From contig NC_068560.1 of NCBI RefSeq assembly GCF_022201045.2, positions 34,993,001-35,057,000 on the forward strand: a DNA stretch of 64,000 nt, given 5' to 3'. A program made the translations under genes and the position numbers. Positions 13,458 through 27,225 of the stretch are shown here, in pieces (within the stretch, counting starts at the first letter, position 1; each line of letters begins with the position of its first letter). Source of the stretch: Citrus sinensis. Taxonomy: Eukaryota; Streptophyta; Magnoliopsida; Sapindales; Rutaceae. The notes beneath the pieces were generated by a model. That model was given only the letters and a program-made list of their open reading frames with translations. It ran no database searches and was not told the origin of the DNA.

Positions 13458-15257
13458 ATGAGGCTTCTGTTTGGGCTATGGCAAAATCAAAGTGTCATTT
13501 TGATACCATGTTATATCATGGGTAGAAGTGTTACAGATTTAATTCCCATCTCGGTTTTCCTTGCTTTTGTAGAGAATAGTTTCACGCCTACATTTCCCTT
13601 TAAAATAAATAACCTATTGGTTTAAGTAGAGGTGTATAAAGATTTCCTTAATGAGGATTTTACGTCATTGCTGCTGGCTTCTTCTTAATCTTTGTTTGTC
13701 GTGTTTCCTTAGAAATTGAATACTCGAGACTCGAGAGATGAATGATTCAAATCTTGTATGAGACGGGACTTGGTACGCGTGTAATCAACTAACCAATATT
13801 TCTAAATTTTAGAAGATTAACATCCAACACTCGAAGAAAGCTGTCTGTAATTGGGGGGAAAAAAGGGAAGCATACAACTACGTCAGTGCTGGAGCTGCCG
13901 CGCCTTTATTTTTCCTGAAGAAAGCTGTAGCACGTAGATTCAGTTGGTTCAACAATTTATACGTGTTGAAATCGTTTCGAGAAACCAAAATCCCCTTAAA
14001 TTATGTCAAAGTCAAGTTTAATTTGCTTTTGTATCCAAAACCTCGATCTTTTAATTTCGATTTCATAGTGTTAAGAGTTTTAAGTTTTTGATTACAGAAT
14101 TCAAGAGGAAAGAGATGAAGAATTTAGAATTTCCATTAGAGAATTCGAGAAAGAAGAGATAAAAGAATTTACAATTTTCAAGGAAAGAGACAAAAATTAA
14201 CAAGAATTAATATTGAATTTATTATTGATTGCTAAAAAACATAATGAGAACCACTTATTTCCAGGAACTCAATACAATTCTAATTCTAATCGAATTAAAA
14301 TCCACAATTATGATTGCAATTAAAAAAAGAAAAAAAAAACCAATCCTAAATAAGCAAGAAATCAAAATAAACTGATAGGGTCATAATATGTAGTTCTAAA
14401 TTGGTTACTACCAAAGCCAAAACTTACAACCTTTGAACCAAGAAAACTCGTGCAATCTCACTTGTTTACTGTCTTGAAATTATTTCTCCAGTGAGAATGA
14501 TGCTTTAGATTTAGTCTTTCTGGATTGAAACGTTGTATTTATGTTTTCAAAATGTTGATCTAAATATCAAAATGGGAAAAAAATACGTTTGATCGAACTT
14601 TTGAAGACATGACGTTGATAAACAAAGAGAAAAATATACCTAATATAGCAATTTGGTATTTCAATCTTTTCTTTAAGATGCTAAAAAATACCTCATAAAA
14701 CATATTTTTCTCATTTTAAATTTTAAAAACAAAAAACGACCTCTTGACATGCAGTAAAACAAAAAATATTCACTAATTCGCAACCCTTGAAATGAAAAAT
14801 ACCAGAATCAATGATATCACCAGAAAGTAATAAAAACATTAGGCACAAGTCTCTCGAACTACAAATTTCAAAAAAGTTAATGGTTAGTTATCACTGTACT
14901 CCCCAATTAAGATCATCAAAACATCATTGTCGACAAAATACAACACAGCATCATACTGATACACTCGCTCTTTTTGTGTACAAACTTTTGTAAAACTTCA
15001 ACTTCAAGAATCACGACTCTCACTTATGAAATCTAAAACAAATCACAGTCTTATGCTACAATGTACAATCATGCAACAGCATACGTTTCTAACATGGAAT
15101 GACAAAGCAATCCAATCACGCATCAGATAGAACTCAAAGTGACATGATGCAGCAAGATATGAAGTAGAGGTCAAAAAGACTTGAACAGTATATAAGTTTG
15201 CATCACTCTGAGCTATAGTGGCATACCCGTACCAACTCAATTGCTCTCTATAACATA
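13458..15257. other. Convergent intergenic region
   Basis: The PDI-like gene (+) and the RMR gene (-) converge here, so both 3' untranslated regions and terminators should lie within it. Otherwise it is AT-rich with no exon I can support. The short open frames near 14811-14993 and 15043-15270 have no coding character. Confidence 0.5.
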
Positions 15258-18232
15258 TCAAATGTTGCATTCACATTCAGGAAGGGATTGAGCAGAGGCA
15301 AAAGGAGAGAAACTTGTGGCAGATTCACTATAATGCAGTGGATGCTGCTGATGACTGGAAGAACCGACTAAACTTGGTGATGCATTGCTTGGGCTTGGAA
15401 GGTATGGAGACATGTATCTTGAGTTAAGAGGTGATATAGATGGGTACCCAATGGAGTGAGATGACATGATATAAGAACCATGAGATCTTTGGGAAGAAGC
15501 ATGTCTGAGATCTAGAGAGCTTTGACTAACACTTATGGGAGGAGATTGACAGTAGGACCTAAGAGATTGTGGAATATAAGGAGTAGAAGCAACAGAGTGA
15601 ATGTGAGAGACAGAAGGTGAATGTAACATCGATGGGGGTATATGTAAGGCTGAAGATGATGCTAGTGAAGATCTTATAGATGAAAGTATAGAGGAGGAAG
15701 CTGGGCTAGATGAAAGCAATGGTGTAGACTCTGATGCCGGGGGTTCACCTGTGCTAGTCCTAGCATCCCGCTTGCAAACCGGGCAAAATGTTCTCCATGA
15801 TGTAAGCCAAGAATCCACACAGAAAGCATGAAATTCTGTTGAAATTCAAGAGACAACATTAGACATGCAAATTGAAATGAATTATGAATAAATTATTCTA
15901 ACCAGATCCCCGAGGGAAGTGGGGAACAGACATAAGATTACTTATAACTCACATGGAAAAAATACCAACTATCATATAATCTGCTTGGCAACAAGAATCT
16001 CAATCTCAAACTCAGTCACTCGAAGCAATGCTCAGTTCTTTAGTAAGCTCAAGGGGCCAAATGCATCATTTATGTAAACACAAGTTTACACATTACGTGA
16101 CAGAAAATGCAACTACAGTCACAGAAGCTCAAAATATAGAGCATTGCAGTACAGGCTCAACAAGAAGATTGACGGCAATCTATGCAAGTTATCAGGCATC
16201 AACTATATGTCAGCACACCAACAATACAATAATATAAGTTACGAGAATTTGTGTTAAAAAAAAATTCTGCATATGTCTACAAATATTAGGTGCAGCAGTG
16301 AAAATTAGTTCTCTCAAAGAAAGCAACAAAAATGAATTATCACATCAGTGTTACGACCAGAAATACCATGTAGCATACATGTTGATCTGCCAAACACAGC
16401 CAAGATCTTGAATTAACAGCATTCAACATTACCAAGCAGAGAGACCCATCAGCATAATTTTACTTGCTCAATTTCCTTAAGTGTTTTCCTAACTACCACA
16501 TTCTCTAATATAGGAAGAAAGACTTACTGTGACGACATGGCAGAATTCTGAGTTTCTCTCCAACACTATAGTCCTCAAGGCATATAGCACATGTTCTTGA
16601 GGTACAATTATCCTCTACAACGGCAGTAAATATCAGGCTTGGCATTGCTTTAACCAAACGCCTGCTCATCCCATGAAATTCCCGGCCACGAGATGCCCGA
16701 GGAGCTTCTCGTCTTATACGATGCCTGCGTACAAAGAAGCAAGTAGCCAGCACTGCAGACATGGCAAGAAGAGAAATAAAAGAGATTGCCATGATTGACC
16801 ATGCTGAGTTTTCAAAGCTTGGGATTATCCAAATCTCCATGTCGGTTGAACCAGCATACTGTTTCAGTTTTTCACCAGAAGCTTTGGACACGAACACGGC
16901 ATGTATTTTAATACCAGCTGAATTTCCCGCCACTGAATTTTGACGAGAGTTTGAATTAGTTAGAGGTTCTCATAGTGACAAAATATTTAACTACCATTAC
17001 AAATTAAAAAAAAAAGTAAATAAAACAAATGAACATAGAATAAATAAGCTTGATGGGACTGTTCACATAGAATTTCCTCTCTTAAATGGAAACAGATTAT
17101 CGTAAACAAGCACAGCCATACATGACACATAAGTCAATCATCAAGGTCAGTGCCCCATGCTGGTCCCACTAGAAGCTTATGATTCAGAAAAAATGTTTTG
17201 TTATTAAAGGTCACAAGAAATGAGATTGATGGCAACATCTGTAGCAGAATTATTAGCACACCCCTGGCCAAACTGAATAAATTCATCATAAAAATAGCAA
17301 TTACATCATACCCTAATGGGCAAGTGGACTACCTATTAAGAATCACTTAAAACACACCAACGTTAAAAAGGACATGAAGAAAGGTTGTTACTTGCAACCA
17401 AGACACCATCATCTTCATTGTCATAGACAATAGCCGCTTCAAATCCTGCTTTCTGTGCATTCCTCACTTTATCTTCAAAGCTACACCCTCCTCTAATAGT
17501 CAACACAAATGCGGAGCTCATATTCGAAACTTTTTCAACTTTACTAGTCAAATTTGAACATGCATCAAGAGGCTCTGCTACGTACAATACCCCGCAGTCT
17601 CCCGAACCCCTGATCGCTGGAGCTGAAATAATCAATATTTAACCATTAGACCAGATACTTTTCAAATTTCTTCAGTTTTCCCACAGTTTCTGAGAAACCA
17701 AACAGAAAGTCAACAAATTCAAAACAAAGTTAAAAAAAAAAAAAAAAGTTAACCATAATTATTTCAATATCATTGCAAGAAAGATCATTTATTTCATTGA
17801 AAGATAATCACTTTCTCCCAATTCTAAAGCTCAGGTAAACAAAGCTACTACTTCCCTGGATAATATCAATAGAAAACTATACTTTCCGCACTTTCCCAGC
17901 AACCAAATAGAGATTATTTCATTTTTTCACAAAAATGAACACTTATTTCATTGCCAAACAGGGAAAAAAAAAACTCTTTTTCAATTCGAAAGCTCGGCTG
18001 AATACAACCACTACTTTCCATTAAAATATCAATTAAAGGAAAAAGAAAATTGCCGCATTTTCCCGCACTTTCACAGCACCCAACAGAACGTCAAAAGAAA
18101 AAAGCACAAACCGAAATTAGCTTCGATATCGTCGAAAGAAAGAGTAACGTTGTTCCCAATCAACACCACATTAGCTGAAGCCAATCGACAAATTAACAAA
18201 ACACACAACAAATACACCACCGACAGATTCAT
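15258..18232 (-). CDS. PA-TM-RING protein, RMR vacuolar sorting receptor-like
   Basis: A receptor-homology-transmembrane-RING-H2 protein of the plant RMR family, implicated in sorting to the protein storage vacuole and possibly acting as an E3 ligase. Four exons, 18232-18112, 17622-17392, 16932-16528 and 15835-15258, give 444 residues. Residues 1-20 form a signal peptide ([16 protein letters not shown]). Residues about 25-155 form the luminal protease-associated domain, including [17 protein letters not shown] and AAIVYDN. A transmembrane helix spans about 161-185. A C3H2C3 RING follows with Cys232, Cys235, Cys250, His252, His255, Cys258, Cys270 and Cys273, complete and unbroken. The cytosolic tail of about 170 residues is rich in Ser and Pro, the form I recall for Arabidopsis RMR2 rather than the short RMR1. 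Introns 1 and 2 split codons and rejoin correctly. The start is the ATG just before the signal peptide. Confidence 0.93.
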
Positions 18233-18252
18233 CACCGTCGTTCCAATTACAT

Positions 18253-18324
18253 AAACCCTAATTTAGAATTTTTTTTAACTTCTATTAAGGTTTTGTAATT
18301 TCTCTAACGGAGGGGAGAAATTAG
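18253..18324. promoter_or_regulatory. Two telo-box motifs upstream of the RMR gene
   Basis: AAACCCTAA at about 18253-18261 and TTAGGGTTTT near 18315-18324 lie 20-95 bp upstream of the RMR start codon, in opposite orientations. Telo-boxes (AAACCCTA) are known plant promoter elements of growth-related and ribosomal-protein genes and are bound by TRB and PURalpha-type factors. Activity here is inferred only. Confidence 0.4.
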
Positions 18325-21300
18325 GGTTTTGAGACAAAATAAATTGAAACATCGGCTTCCATGAGATAAAAAAATGGATATAAACAATTGGAAGTATATT
18401 CGACTTTCTCTTGGGGGATTCTTATGCAAACGCAAATGGGAAAATTGTTAGTGTGAAGAAGTTTCTATTTTTGTAATAATTGATTTTTGAAGAGAAATAT
18501 TGAACGATAAATAAACTTTTTATTTTAATTATTTATTGTTTGGTTGTATGATTGATATTGATATTATTATCCTCACCGCCAGTTAGGCAAACATCTTTTT
18601 ATTAATTTAGATATTAGGTCACCCTCCTCTGTGTGTGCTGCACCAAGGCGGTTCTTAGGCTTCATGTCTCTTCCACTTTTGTGCAAAATATTACATCACA
18701 CACGTGTGTCCACATTAAATATGAATACATCCAAATATTTTAAAATTTTTCACATAAGTCCTATATATAATATCTCTGGTTTAAGCAGACTCATCTATTT
18801 GAAGTTGAGAACACGGTGATCATAATAAGAAATATCAAGGTGGTTTTTGGGTGTACTAAAAGAGATCACAAAAAATATAACATGTTAGAATTTATCATTT
18901 ATGTGATTATTGTTAAAATTTATAAAAACTTTTAAACTTAAACGTATTTAAACTAAACTAGTAGGACCTAGATAAATCAAAATAATATATATATATATAT
19001 ATATGGACAAGTAGGCCACTTGAGTTTGTCTATAAACGCCATCTTCTCTCTCCTGCATATCATCTGGATTTATCTAAGTGGAAATTACGTCATTATACCG
19101 CCAACAGATTTTTTTTTGTCCTCTCAATTACAGTGTATATATGGTATTACAGGATAAATTATAGTGTACCCGAGCCTGTTTATTAATTTATTCCTAATTT
19201 TATGTGGTTAGAGATTTCTTATCACAATATTTTTATAGAGTATCAGACACAGTTCGACTACTAGATAAATTAGGATATTGTCTATAACCTCACATTTCAG
19301 GAAGATCTTAATTTATAGAAAATCTAACTACCTAAATAGATAATATAACATTTCAGAGATTTTATTTATAGTAGGCTATAGAAACCCATAATTATTATAC
19401 TGATAGTGAAAATTAAGTTAGAATAATGTGTATACTTAAAGTGAACAATAATGTGTATACTTAACGAGTACTAACATGTATACTTAATAGAAAAATTAAG
19501 TTAGAATCATAAAATTTTTTATTAGAATTATGAAAATTTTACCTCAATAAATGACATAATAATTAGCCATCACCGTGCCATCATTTTTAATTATTTTATT
19601 TTTCAGCAGTATCATTCATATTCTTTTACTGATTTAATTAATTTTATATTGATGTAGCATATGATTAGTAAATTATCAATTTTAAATTTTCAAACAACCA
19701 AAAATTCACATAAGGCCTCAAATATCTTTGAGTCAGCTTAATATGGTATTATACTAACTAATTTGGAATATAATTCTTTAATATCTACAAACAAGCATAA
19801 AATTATTGACAAACATAATATTTACAATTATAACATGATTGAGTAAATTAGTAAGGTGTATGAATGATTGATTAATAATAAAATGAGAACTTTAATCATT
19901 TATGGGGGCTTTTTTCTCACCCCTTTGATCTTGTGGTGGTTTTGACGTGTGTAATTTTGTATTATTAAATATGTTTGTTATGGACTAAAAAAGGCTTTAT
20001 AATTCAAATATGAAAAAATTATACTAGTTAATTTAAGCCTATGTCTTAGGTACTATCGTGTAAGTTGTATGAAGGTATCATTTATATATCTCAATATATT
20101 GTAATCTTTCTTTGTGTTTCACTATGTTTTATTAATTTGTCCAATCATATATTGTGATAAATTACTTTTTAATTTGATCTAAATGTCTATTTATAAAGTT
20201 GTATTTTTATCACTTTTTAAGGGGAAAAAAATACCTTAGCATTAAAAAAAAAAAAGGTTGTCAGTGACAATTAATAAGATGTTAAATTTTTGAGGGACTG
20301 AATTTAAGATGTCATAATATTTAACGTAGAAGTCTAATCTAAGCTAATATATTACACAACTCAACATAAATAACATTTCACACAAAGTTTATCATTTCAC
20401 CAACATTTCACTTCAGTTCACTATCAAACATAATTTTCGTTAAGTTGACTAAACCAATCTTTATCTTATAAGATCATCTTCATAATTCCACAAAACTTTA
20501 ATTCTGTTTGATTTGAATTATGCACTGTATCTACTTTGGAAATGGTCAAAATCTAAGATTGGGACTTGTGAAATTTGAGTTGATGTTTCAATTGTCCTTT
20601 CTATCCTGTTTTTAATTCGTTACTCGAATTTGGATTATATAATATCTTCCTTCACGTCATCTATGTAATCAAGTTTAAGTGACTCGTAAATCAAAATTAA
20701 TCCTTCAATTATCTTTAAGGTGTGGCCAAGTGTTTTTCAAGTGATTTTATTTGGTTAGACATTTAGAGTTTGAATCTTAATGAAAGTAAGAGATTAAAAA
20801 ATATGTTTGGACTTTGTTCACTCCCTTTTCTTTCTTTTTTTTAAATAATCCTTACTTTCATTAATTTTATTAATGATAAATCTATTATATTTTATTAATT
20901 TTATTAAAATTATTATTTAAAAATTATATTTACTATATATTATTAATTTTTATTTCATAGTCATAATTTTTATCCCACAATATTGGATCTAAAAACTACC
21001 ATTGCCTTTTTATTCTCCGGGGTGGGGCCTAGCTTGTTGCTCGTAAAACGCACAAGAAGTTACTACAATGTAATACAATAAATTTCATTAGTTCATATAA
21101 AATAAAAATTAGATGACATAAAAGTATAAAATTAAATAACTTATCTTCAAAATTATAATAGTTACTATTTGTCAAACACTTTAGTGTTATAATTTTTAAA
21201 TTACAGTTGGTCAATCTCAATTTTAAATAGGACCAAAGTTATTTGATTTACTATATACCATACGAACACATGGAGAAAATGACAACTATTATATGTACTT

Positions 21301-22680
21301 ATATCACACAGAAAAAAAATTATGAAAAAAAATTACTCTTGTTTTAAATATCACACAAACATAATCGCAATTTCTTTGAATAGATGTTATATAAATATAG
21401 TTTCAACCCTCACCAGCACTCCTATTAGCTGGATGCGAACTTTAATTCTCTTATCATGCTTTCAGAAATGCAAGTAATTGACTGGAGAAATGCTCTGGTA
21501 TGTTACATTAATTAGTACAAATGACGTTTTAATAGAACTATATATAACTCTACCAATAAAATTGTTGAAAAGTAGTTATTAAGAAAATTTATATATTAAC
21601 CCAGTCCAATTCTGTTTGTTGAGCCCAATAGTGATGTAACGATGTGGAAGCCCAATAGTTAATAAGCCACATATGGGCTTGACATAAACCCAAAAATTTA
21701 AACGCAATCACATAGAATCCAAACGCCTTAAAATCTCAAAAAATTAGAATGGTAATGATAATAATAATCAAATATAAATGTCATCACAAGCATCTACCAA
21801 ATGCTTTAAAACTTGTGTTTGATATAAATTAAAATTCAAGAATATTTGATAGGTAACATGTTAAAAGTAAATGATAATTAAATACAATGACATTTTGAGT
21901 AAAATATAGAGACTAATTAAGTAATTGACTCAAATTATAAGGATTAAAAGAGCAATTAATCCACCTACGGCCATGCATAAAAATTTTAAATTCCATGAAA
22001 ATCCAACTCCGAAAGACAAAAAGGAAAAAAAAAATAGTTTTATGATTTAAATGGGTGTGGTTTCTTCATCAAGGGAAGACAAGATTGTATATGAATTTGT
22101 ATTGCAACAAAATTTGCATTAAATAACGTGGATCCAACATTGCACGTCTTCAACTTCAAGCAAAAGCGATTGCTTAGCTCAAAATTATTGCATTTGTCGG
22201 CAGATAATATATGTATCTGCGCTTCATAGAGATGTTACGCTTAATTGCATGAATAATGAACATGCAAATATCAGCGTTATATTGCCAAGAAAGAATAAAA
22301 TGGGTGCATTTAATATATACGGACACGGATAAGGAGTCATTTTTGCATGTGCATGCATGCTTGCCCTTTCTGGAATTTAGATTTAAGGCTAACTAATCTA
22401 GATAAATAAAATGTCAAATAAATAGCCAGATAATAATATTATATTCTCTCAAATTCACTGTTTGATCTCAAAAAATAAAAATAAAATGGTCATTAAATAT
22501 TTAAATTTACAAGTAGGTAACATTGTTTATAAGAATTTTCATGATTTTTTTCCCCCCCTCAAAATCCTACCTTATCAAATATAAAGAAAAAAGGCCCCCT
22601 AATAGGTGCAGGTTTTCCAATCTCTTGTGTAGGAGTAATTTCAGTAGTTATTAATTCACCCAACTATTCTGTTTATGGCA
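18325..22680. other. Gene-poor AT-rich DNA
   Basis: More than 4 kb holds no exon I can support on either strand. It contains an (AT)n tract at 18984-19004, a weak local repeat around 19425-19490 (three spaced copies of GTGTATACTTAA-like sequence) and long AT-only stretches. It is probably old, decayed transposable-element and intergenic DNA, but I could not assign families. Confidence 0.5.
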
Positions 22681-22685
22681 AGCAG

Positions 22686-23358
22686 ACATGAACATGATGA
22701 CACTGGCTTTTGTCTCTTCAAATTCCTCTTCCTCTTCCTCTTCCACGGGTCCGCCTTCGTATTATTAAAAGCTTTCAATCAATTGTACAACTGATTCTTT
22801 ATTCTTGTAGGAAGTACCAAACTTACCAGAAGCGTTAAAGATTCGGCGTACTGCTATCTTGCTGATACGGGTAAAAGTATTTATGATTTAAAACCTAGAT
22901 CTCGTACTCAAAGCCTTTATTTTTCTATATGAACGCTGCGAAATTTTTATTAAAATAAAAAAAAAGGAGGATAAAGAAATAAATTTACAAATCTATTATG
23001 AAACGTGGTATTCAGAGAACCTCCAAAAATCTTCAAGTAGACGTTTTCGTGTAAAGGAACAACAGTTTATTCTATAATGCATGCTCGTATTAATTAATGT
23101 ATCCACTACTTTATTATCCTGATCCTCACGGTAGATGTAACACCAATGCAAAATTTCACATTTTAGATATTGAAAATATCTCGAACACGTGCTGCCATGT
23201 ATAAGTATAGGGACCCTTTGCTAAAATAACAAATCTCTTTTCACTTTTTAGTTTTCTGTGAATCTTCAAACTTCGTTGCTGTAAGATTTTGGGAGCTTCT
23301 TCCTGGTGTCGGCAAACTTGATTCCGAAGAAATCAAATCTGATCCTGATACTAAATAA
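22686..23358 (+). pseudogene. Exon-like fragments of an unrecognised gene
   Basis: Two pieces look coding but I cannot join them into a full gene. At 22812-22871, after an acceptor-like TTCTTGTAG, a frame reads EVPNLPEALKIRRTAILLIR and ends at a donor-like GTAAAAG. At about 23255-23357 a frame reads NFVAVRFWELLPGVGKL then DSEEIKSDPDTK and a stop, preceded by a T-rich acceptor-like CACTTTTTAG near 23241-23250. The two frames do not match if spliced at those exact borders. Upstream, an ATG near 22690 opens a Ser-rich frame that soon stops. It could be a decayed gene copy, or a short real gene whose splice sites I misjudge. I do not recognise the protein. Confidence 0.25.
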
Positions 23359-25756
23359 CTCAGCGCTTATGCATGCATGCCTGTTCTAGCTTCCTGTTCA
23401 AGCGTGTGATCTGAAAAACTAAGTTTTGTCCAAATGAAGCAGACTTTAACAATTCAAAAATATAAAAAATTAAAATAATTAAACTTTACCAAATACTGAT
23501 CAAGATCGTCTTAAATAATTGACGGTTAATAAAGTGAAAAAATTAAAATAATTAAATTCTAATCATATAGGAACACTAAAATACAAGCAGGAGAAGATCC
23601 CAATCTAACAAACACATTAGTTATCATCTTTTTAAAATTAAGTAAAAGCATTCGATTATTTGAGTTTAGAATAAACAAAAACTAACCTTGCTTGTTTGTT
23701 TAAAATGGTTGAAAGTAATTAAAACTTTAGATGAAAAATAAAGGGACTAAGTCCCCGTACATGTGCTTATATCTTTCTATTCAAGCAACTGCAGCACTGA
23801 AAGACATGGCCGCAGTATTTGTGGCCTCATGCGATAATTCTCCACATCCATTTTAATTATCTGTCGGTGAGTGGTCGGGTCGGCTTACTTACTGCTTGTA
23901 TGTTCAGTGTATTCACTTCTAAGATCGCGATGAAAAATTAAAAAAAAAAAAAAACTAATGATCCAATGAGGGATGCTGTTAATGTTATGGATGCGACAGA
24001 CAATATAAATTGATAATTTATTGTCCAGATTTATATTTTATAAAGTATAAATATCCGTACTTAACGTTTTGTTCATTGGTGTTATTAATTTTTTTTATGC
24101 TTATTCGCTAGTCATTAATAACCAGGTATTATCATGAGCTTGCATTTTATTCACTAGAAAAGTATATTTTGACGATAATCACGACCATTATAAGCATATA
24201 AATATATACAAAGTATATTTTAAAATTGTTAGCAGTTGATTATTTTTCTTTTATTTCCATTTGTTATATACTGTATCTATTCACAAACTAAGCCTAGAGG
24301 AATACAATTTTTTTCTGCTTTCTCTCATTTTCTTCAAATTATATATGTATATATATAAAAAGAAAGTGGGTGAAAGAGAGAATCAATATCCGTTTGTTTA
24401 ATATTACGTTGGTCAAAGAGTGACCACACACACACACACACACACGAGCTAGAGAAGTGAGGAGCACGAACGAGGAGGCATCTAATTAATTATGAACAAA
24501 ACGCAATATGTATAAAACAAGTAGTCTTTTAATTAGATAATTAAACAATACGAAATTGATAATTAAAGTAAAATAAAAGTTGAAAGTCATAGTTATCGAT
24601 TACCACACGCATATTTTGGTCCCCTGTCTCCCACTACATCCACGCCCCTAGTAACAACAATTATGAGCTTTCTACTGGTACAATTACAGCTCATTCCCCA
24701 TTTATAAGTGCTCAATGCTTCCCATTAAAGCAAAACTTTGTGTATACATTAAATCTTACATTTCAGGTTGTAAATAAGTTAAACGTTTTAGGTTTATTGA
24801 CGTTTAAGTTGTAAGAGCTTTATATTAAAAATTTAACGCTTCAAAGTTTAATATATATTTTTCTGAATTGTCATACATATACATTGTTTTTTTTTTCTAA
24901 TTTTGATGGATACGTACTTTGGTTAGCATTCGTTAATATTATATGCTACAATTCGCTTGCAACTCTCAGCAAAAGGACAACCTGCAACTCTCGGCATACA
25001 TATCCATCTTAATATTTAAAGTGCTCGTTAATTAGTAATTAGTGTTAGTTTTCTTGTTTCGTGGTTCATGCATGCTTCATAATGAGGCTGGCCGGTTATT
25101 ATTAATCGTCAGTCAATTCTAAAGTTAAATAGATAATGATAAATCAAGAATTTACATTGCACGAGTGCATTGAATTCGCTCACATTAGTTTGACAACGTT
25201 AGATTTGTACTATGATCCGCTGCACTTGCTTTTGGAATGTTCAGTACGATCTTTATGTTTATATAAAATCAGTTTGCAAGCCAAATAATTCACACTTGCA
25301 ATTTGATGAGTACAAATGGGGGACCCTCTTGTTGTTCATCATTCCTTGTTTACTTTTTAGGCATTATTGACAATTCCTAATAAATTTAAAGGAAAAAAGG
25401 GGGACGGTCAAAAATCCAGAAACATCTCTGAGATCATTTTTACCATATATATACTTCAAACATCTTGAACAAGGATCCCAAAGTTCCTTTGAAGAAACTT
25501 GTGAAAAGAATAGAATTTCGAATGAATGGCTGAGAGAAAATTAAAGAGGGACCATAAGAATGTATTTATAAAGTAATGCAAAAATATAAATATGAAAGCA
25601 ATGCAACAAAAGCTTGTTAAAGTTGGGAATTTAATTTTAAGTCGATACACACACAGAGACGTACATAACTCAAACATCGGTTTGCAATAATTAAATGGGG
25701 TCATTGACCTTAGCTTCTTAATCAAGATTGTCGAAGTCAATTATTGTTGGTCATTT
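23359..25756. other. Gene-poor AT-rich DNA
   Basis: No exon can be supported here. It contains a (CA)n microsatellite at about 24425-24445 and scattered AT-rich simple sequence. Short open frames at 25456-25740 have the composition of noise. Confidence 0.45.
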
Positions 25757-25969
25757 TTAGACCATTAATTTATTGATTTTGAGGAAGGCTTCTTCTTCTT
25801 CTTCAATGTACTTCAAAAAGTTGTGATTTACAGTGAAGATAAATGTGCTTGAATCTAGGTTAGTTCCACATAAATCTCTTGGGTCGGAGGCATTAAATTT
25901 TTGGGTCCCTAAGTGATCATTTTCAAGTGTCAAATTCTCTGAAGCAATTGCACTTAAGAGGTACAACAC
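25757..25969 (-). other. Open frame of unknown status, 70 codons
   Basis: A minus-strand frame reads through IASENLTLENDHLGTQKF and ASDPRDLCGTNLDSST before ending in a Glu-run and a stop. Its composition is less biased than the surrounding AT-rich DNA, so it may be a last exon or a gene remnant. I see no confident upstream exon, and a stop lies a few codons before the segment in the same frame. I do not recognise it and assign no function. Confidence 0.2.
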
Positions 25970-25984
25970 AACCCCGGAGTATTT

Positions 25985-26736
25985 TTCTCACTCGTTTTTA
26001 ATTAGCATTAATTTTGAATGAATATGGTCTCTCTCTCTTCTTCTTCTTTTTTCAGCGATATCAGAATTATTAAGTCATAAATTCCTATGTTTATACTTTA
26101 TAAAATATGAAATTAAGTAACATTTTTTTTAAACATTAATTTTACTCAAATTCACATTTATGAAATACAGATGTTCGTGGATATAAAAATTAAATTCATT
26201 TTAAATAAAATAACTCAGATACAACACAAACCAAGGTAGGGCGGAAGTCACTGAGTCCACTCACCGTCATTCACCCCCACTATATAAGGTGTTGCAAAAA
26301 AAATATTGCTAAATAAGTTTAGGTAAATGAACATCTTAAATTATATTAAAGATAAGGAAAATTAATTAACTATTTTTGTTTATAACAATTCTTTATTTAT
26401 AATTGAGCAATGCTTTCACTCGGCCATCAATTCTTGCAATAATCAAGGATAAAAGGAAAAAAAGTTGAGAATTTAATCAATAATTTAGGTGAGAATATAT
26501 ATATATATATATATATTTTGGGGGGAAGGAATGGTAGAGAGCTAAAAAAGAAACTAGTAACTGAAAGAATAACTGAATCCTAAAACAATATTACAAGGAT
26601 CTAATCAATTACAAAATTAAATCTGAGCAAGTGCATAGTCCAAATCTAGTTAAAAAAAAAAAAAAACCTCAAATTAGGAAGCTCAACAAACTCTTATTTC
26701 CCCCGTACACAAAATAATATAAATTGAATTCTCAAC

Positions 26737-26767
<31 letters not shown>

Positions 26768-27225
26768 AGATCTCTTGAAAAAATAAATCCTACTACACAA
26801 TTTGTTAGAACTAAGAGAATCAAAGTTAAATTATAATTGAGTTAATTTGTCATTTTCTATAATGTGGTCCATTAATTACTTTGCTCCCACATGGGGTCCT
26901 GAAGCTTCACTCATAGTCTCGTTAACATCACATGAAATACAGCAACCACATCAAACACATAGTGAAATAATTAAATAATTTCTGCAAAATCATTCATTAT
27001 AATTAAAATTAAAGCATGCCAGCTTCAGTTCTGAACCTCTATTTTATATTAACAAATTAGAAATAACTTACAATAATTCTTTTGGGGACATTATATGCTG
27101 TGTCCTCCCACATAAAATTAAAGTTAAAATTAAAAAAAAAAAAAAAACAAATACGGCCATCATTATCATATCGTATAGAACCCTGGATACAAATATGATT
27201 TCTGATCATCACATAAGATTAAATT
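25985..27225. other. AT-rich DNA downstream of the DUF688-like gene
   Basis: No gene seen. It carries an (AT)n tract near 26494-26514, a (CT)n tract at 26741-26767 and several poly-A runs. The part next to 27226 should include the 3' untranslated region of the minus-strand DUF688-like gene. Confidence 0.45.
26741..26767. repeat. (CT)n microsatellite
   Basis: An uninterrupted run of about 13 CT/TC units directly follows a short C run and is followed by TAGATCTC. It lies 3' of the DUF688-like gene and is a candidate length-polymorphic marker. Confidence 0.8.
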
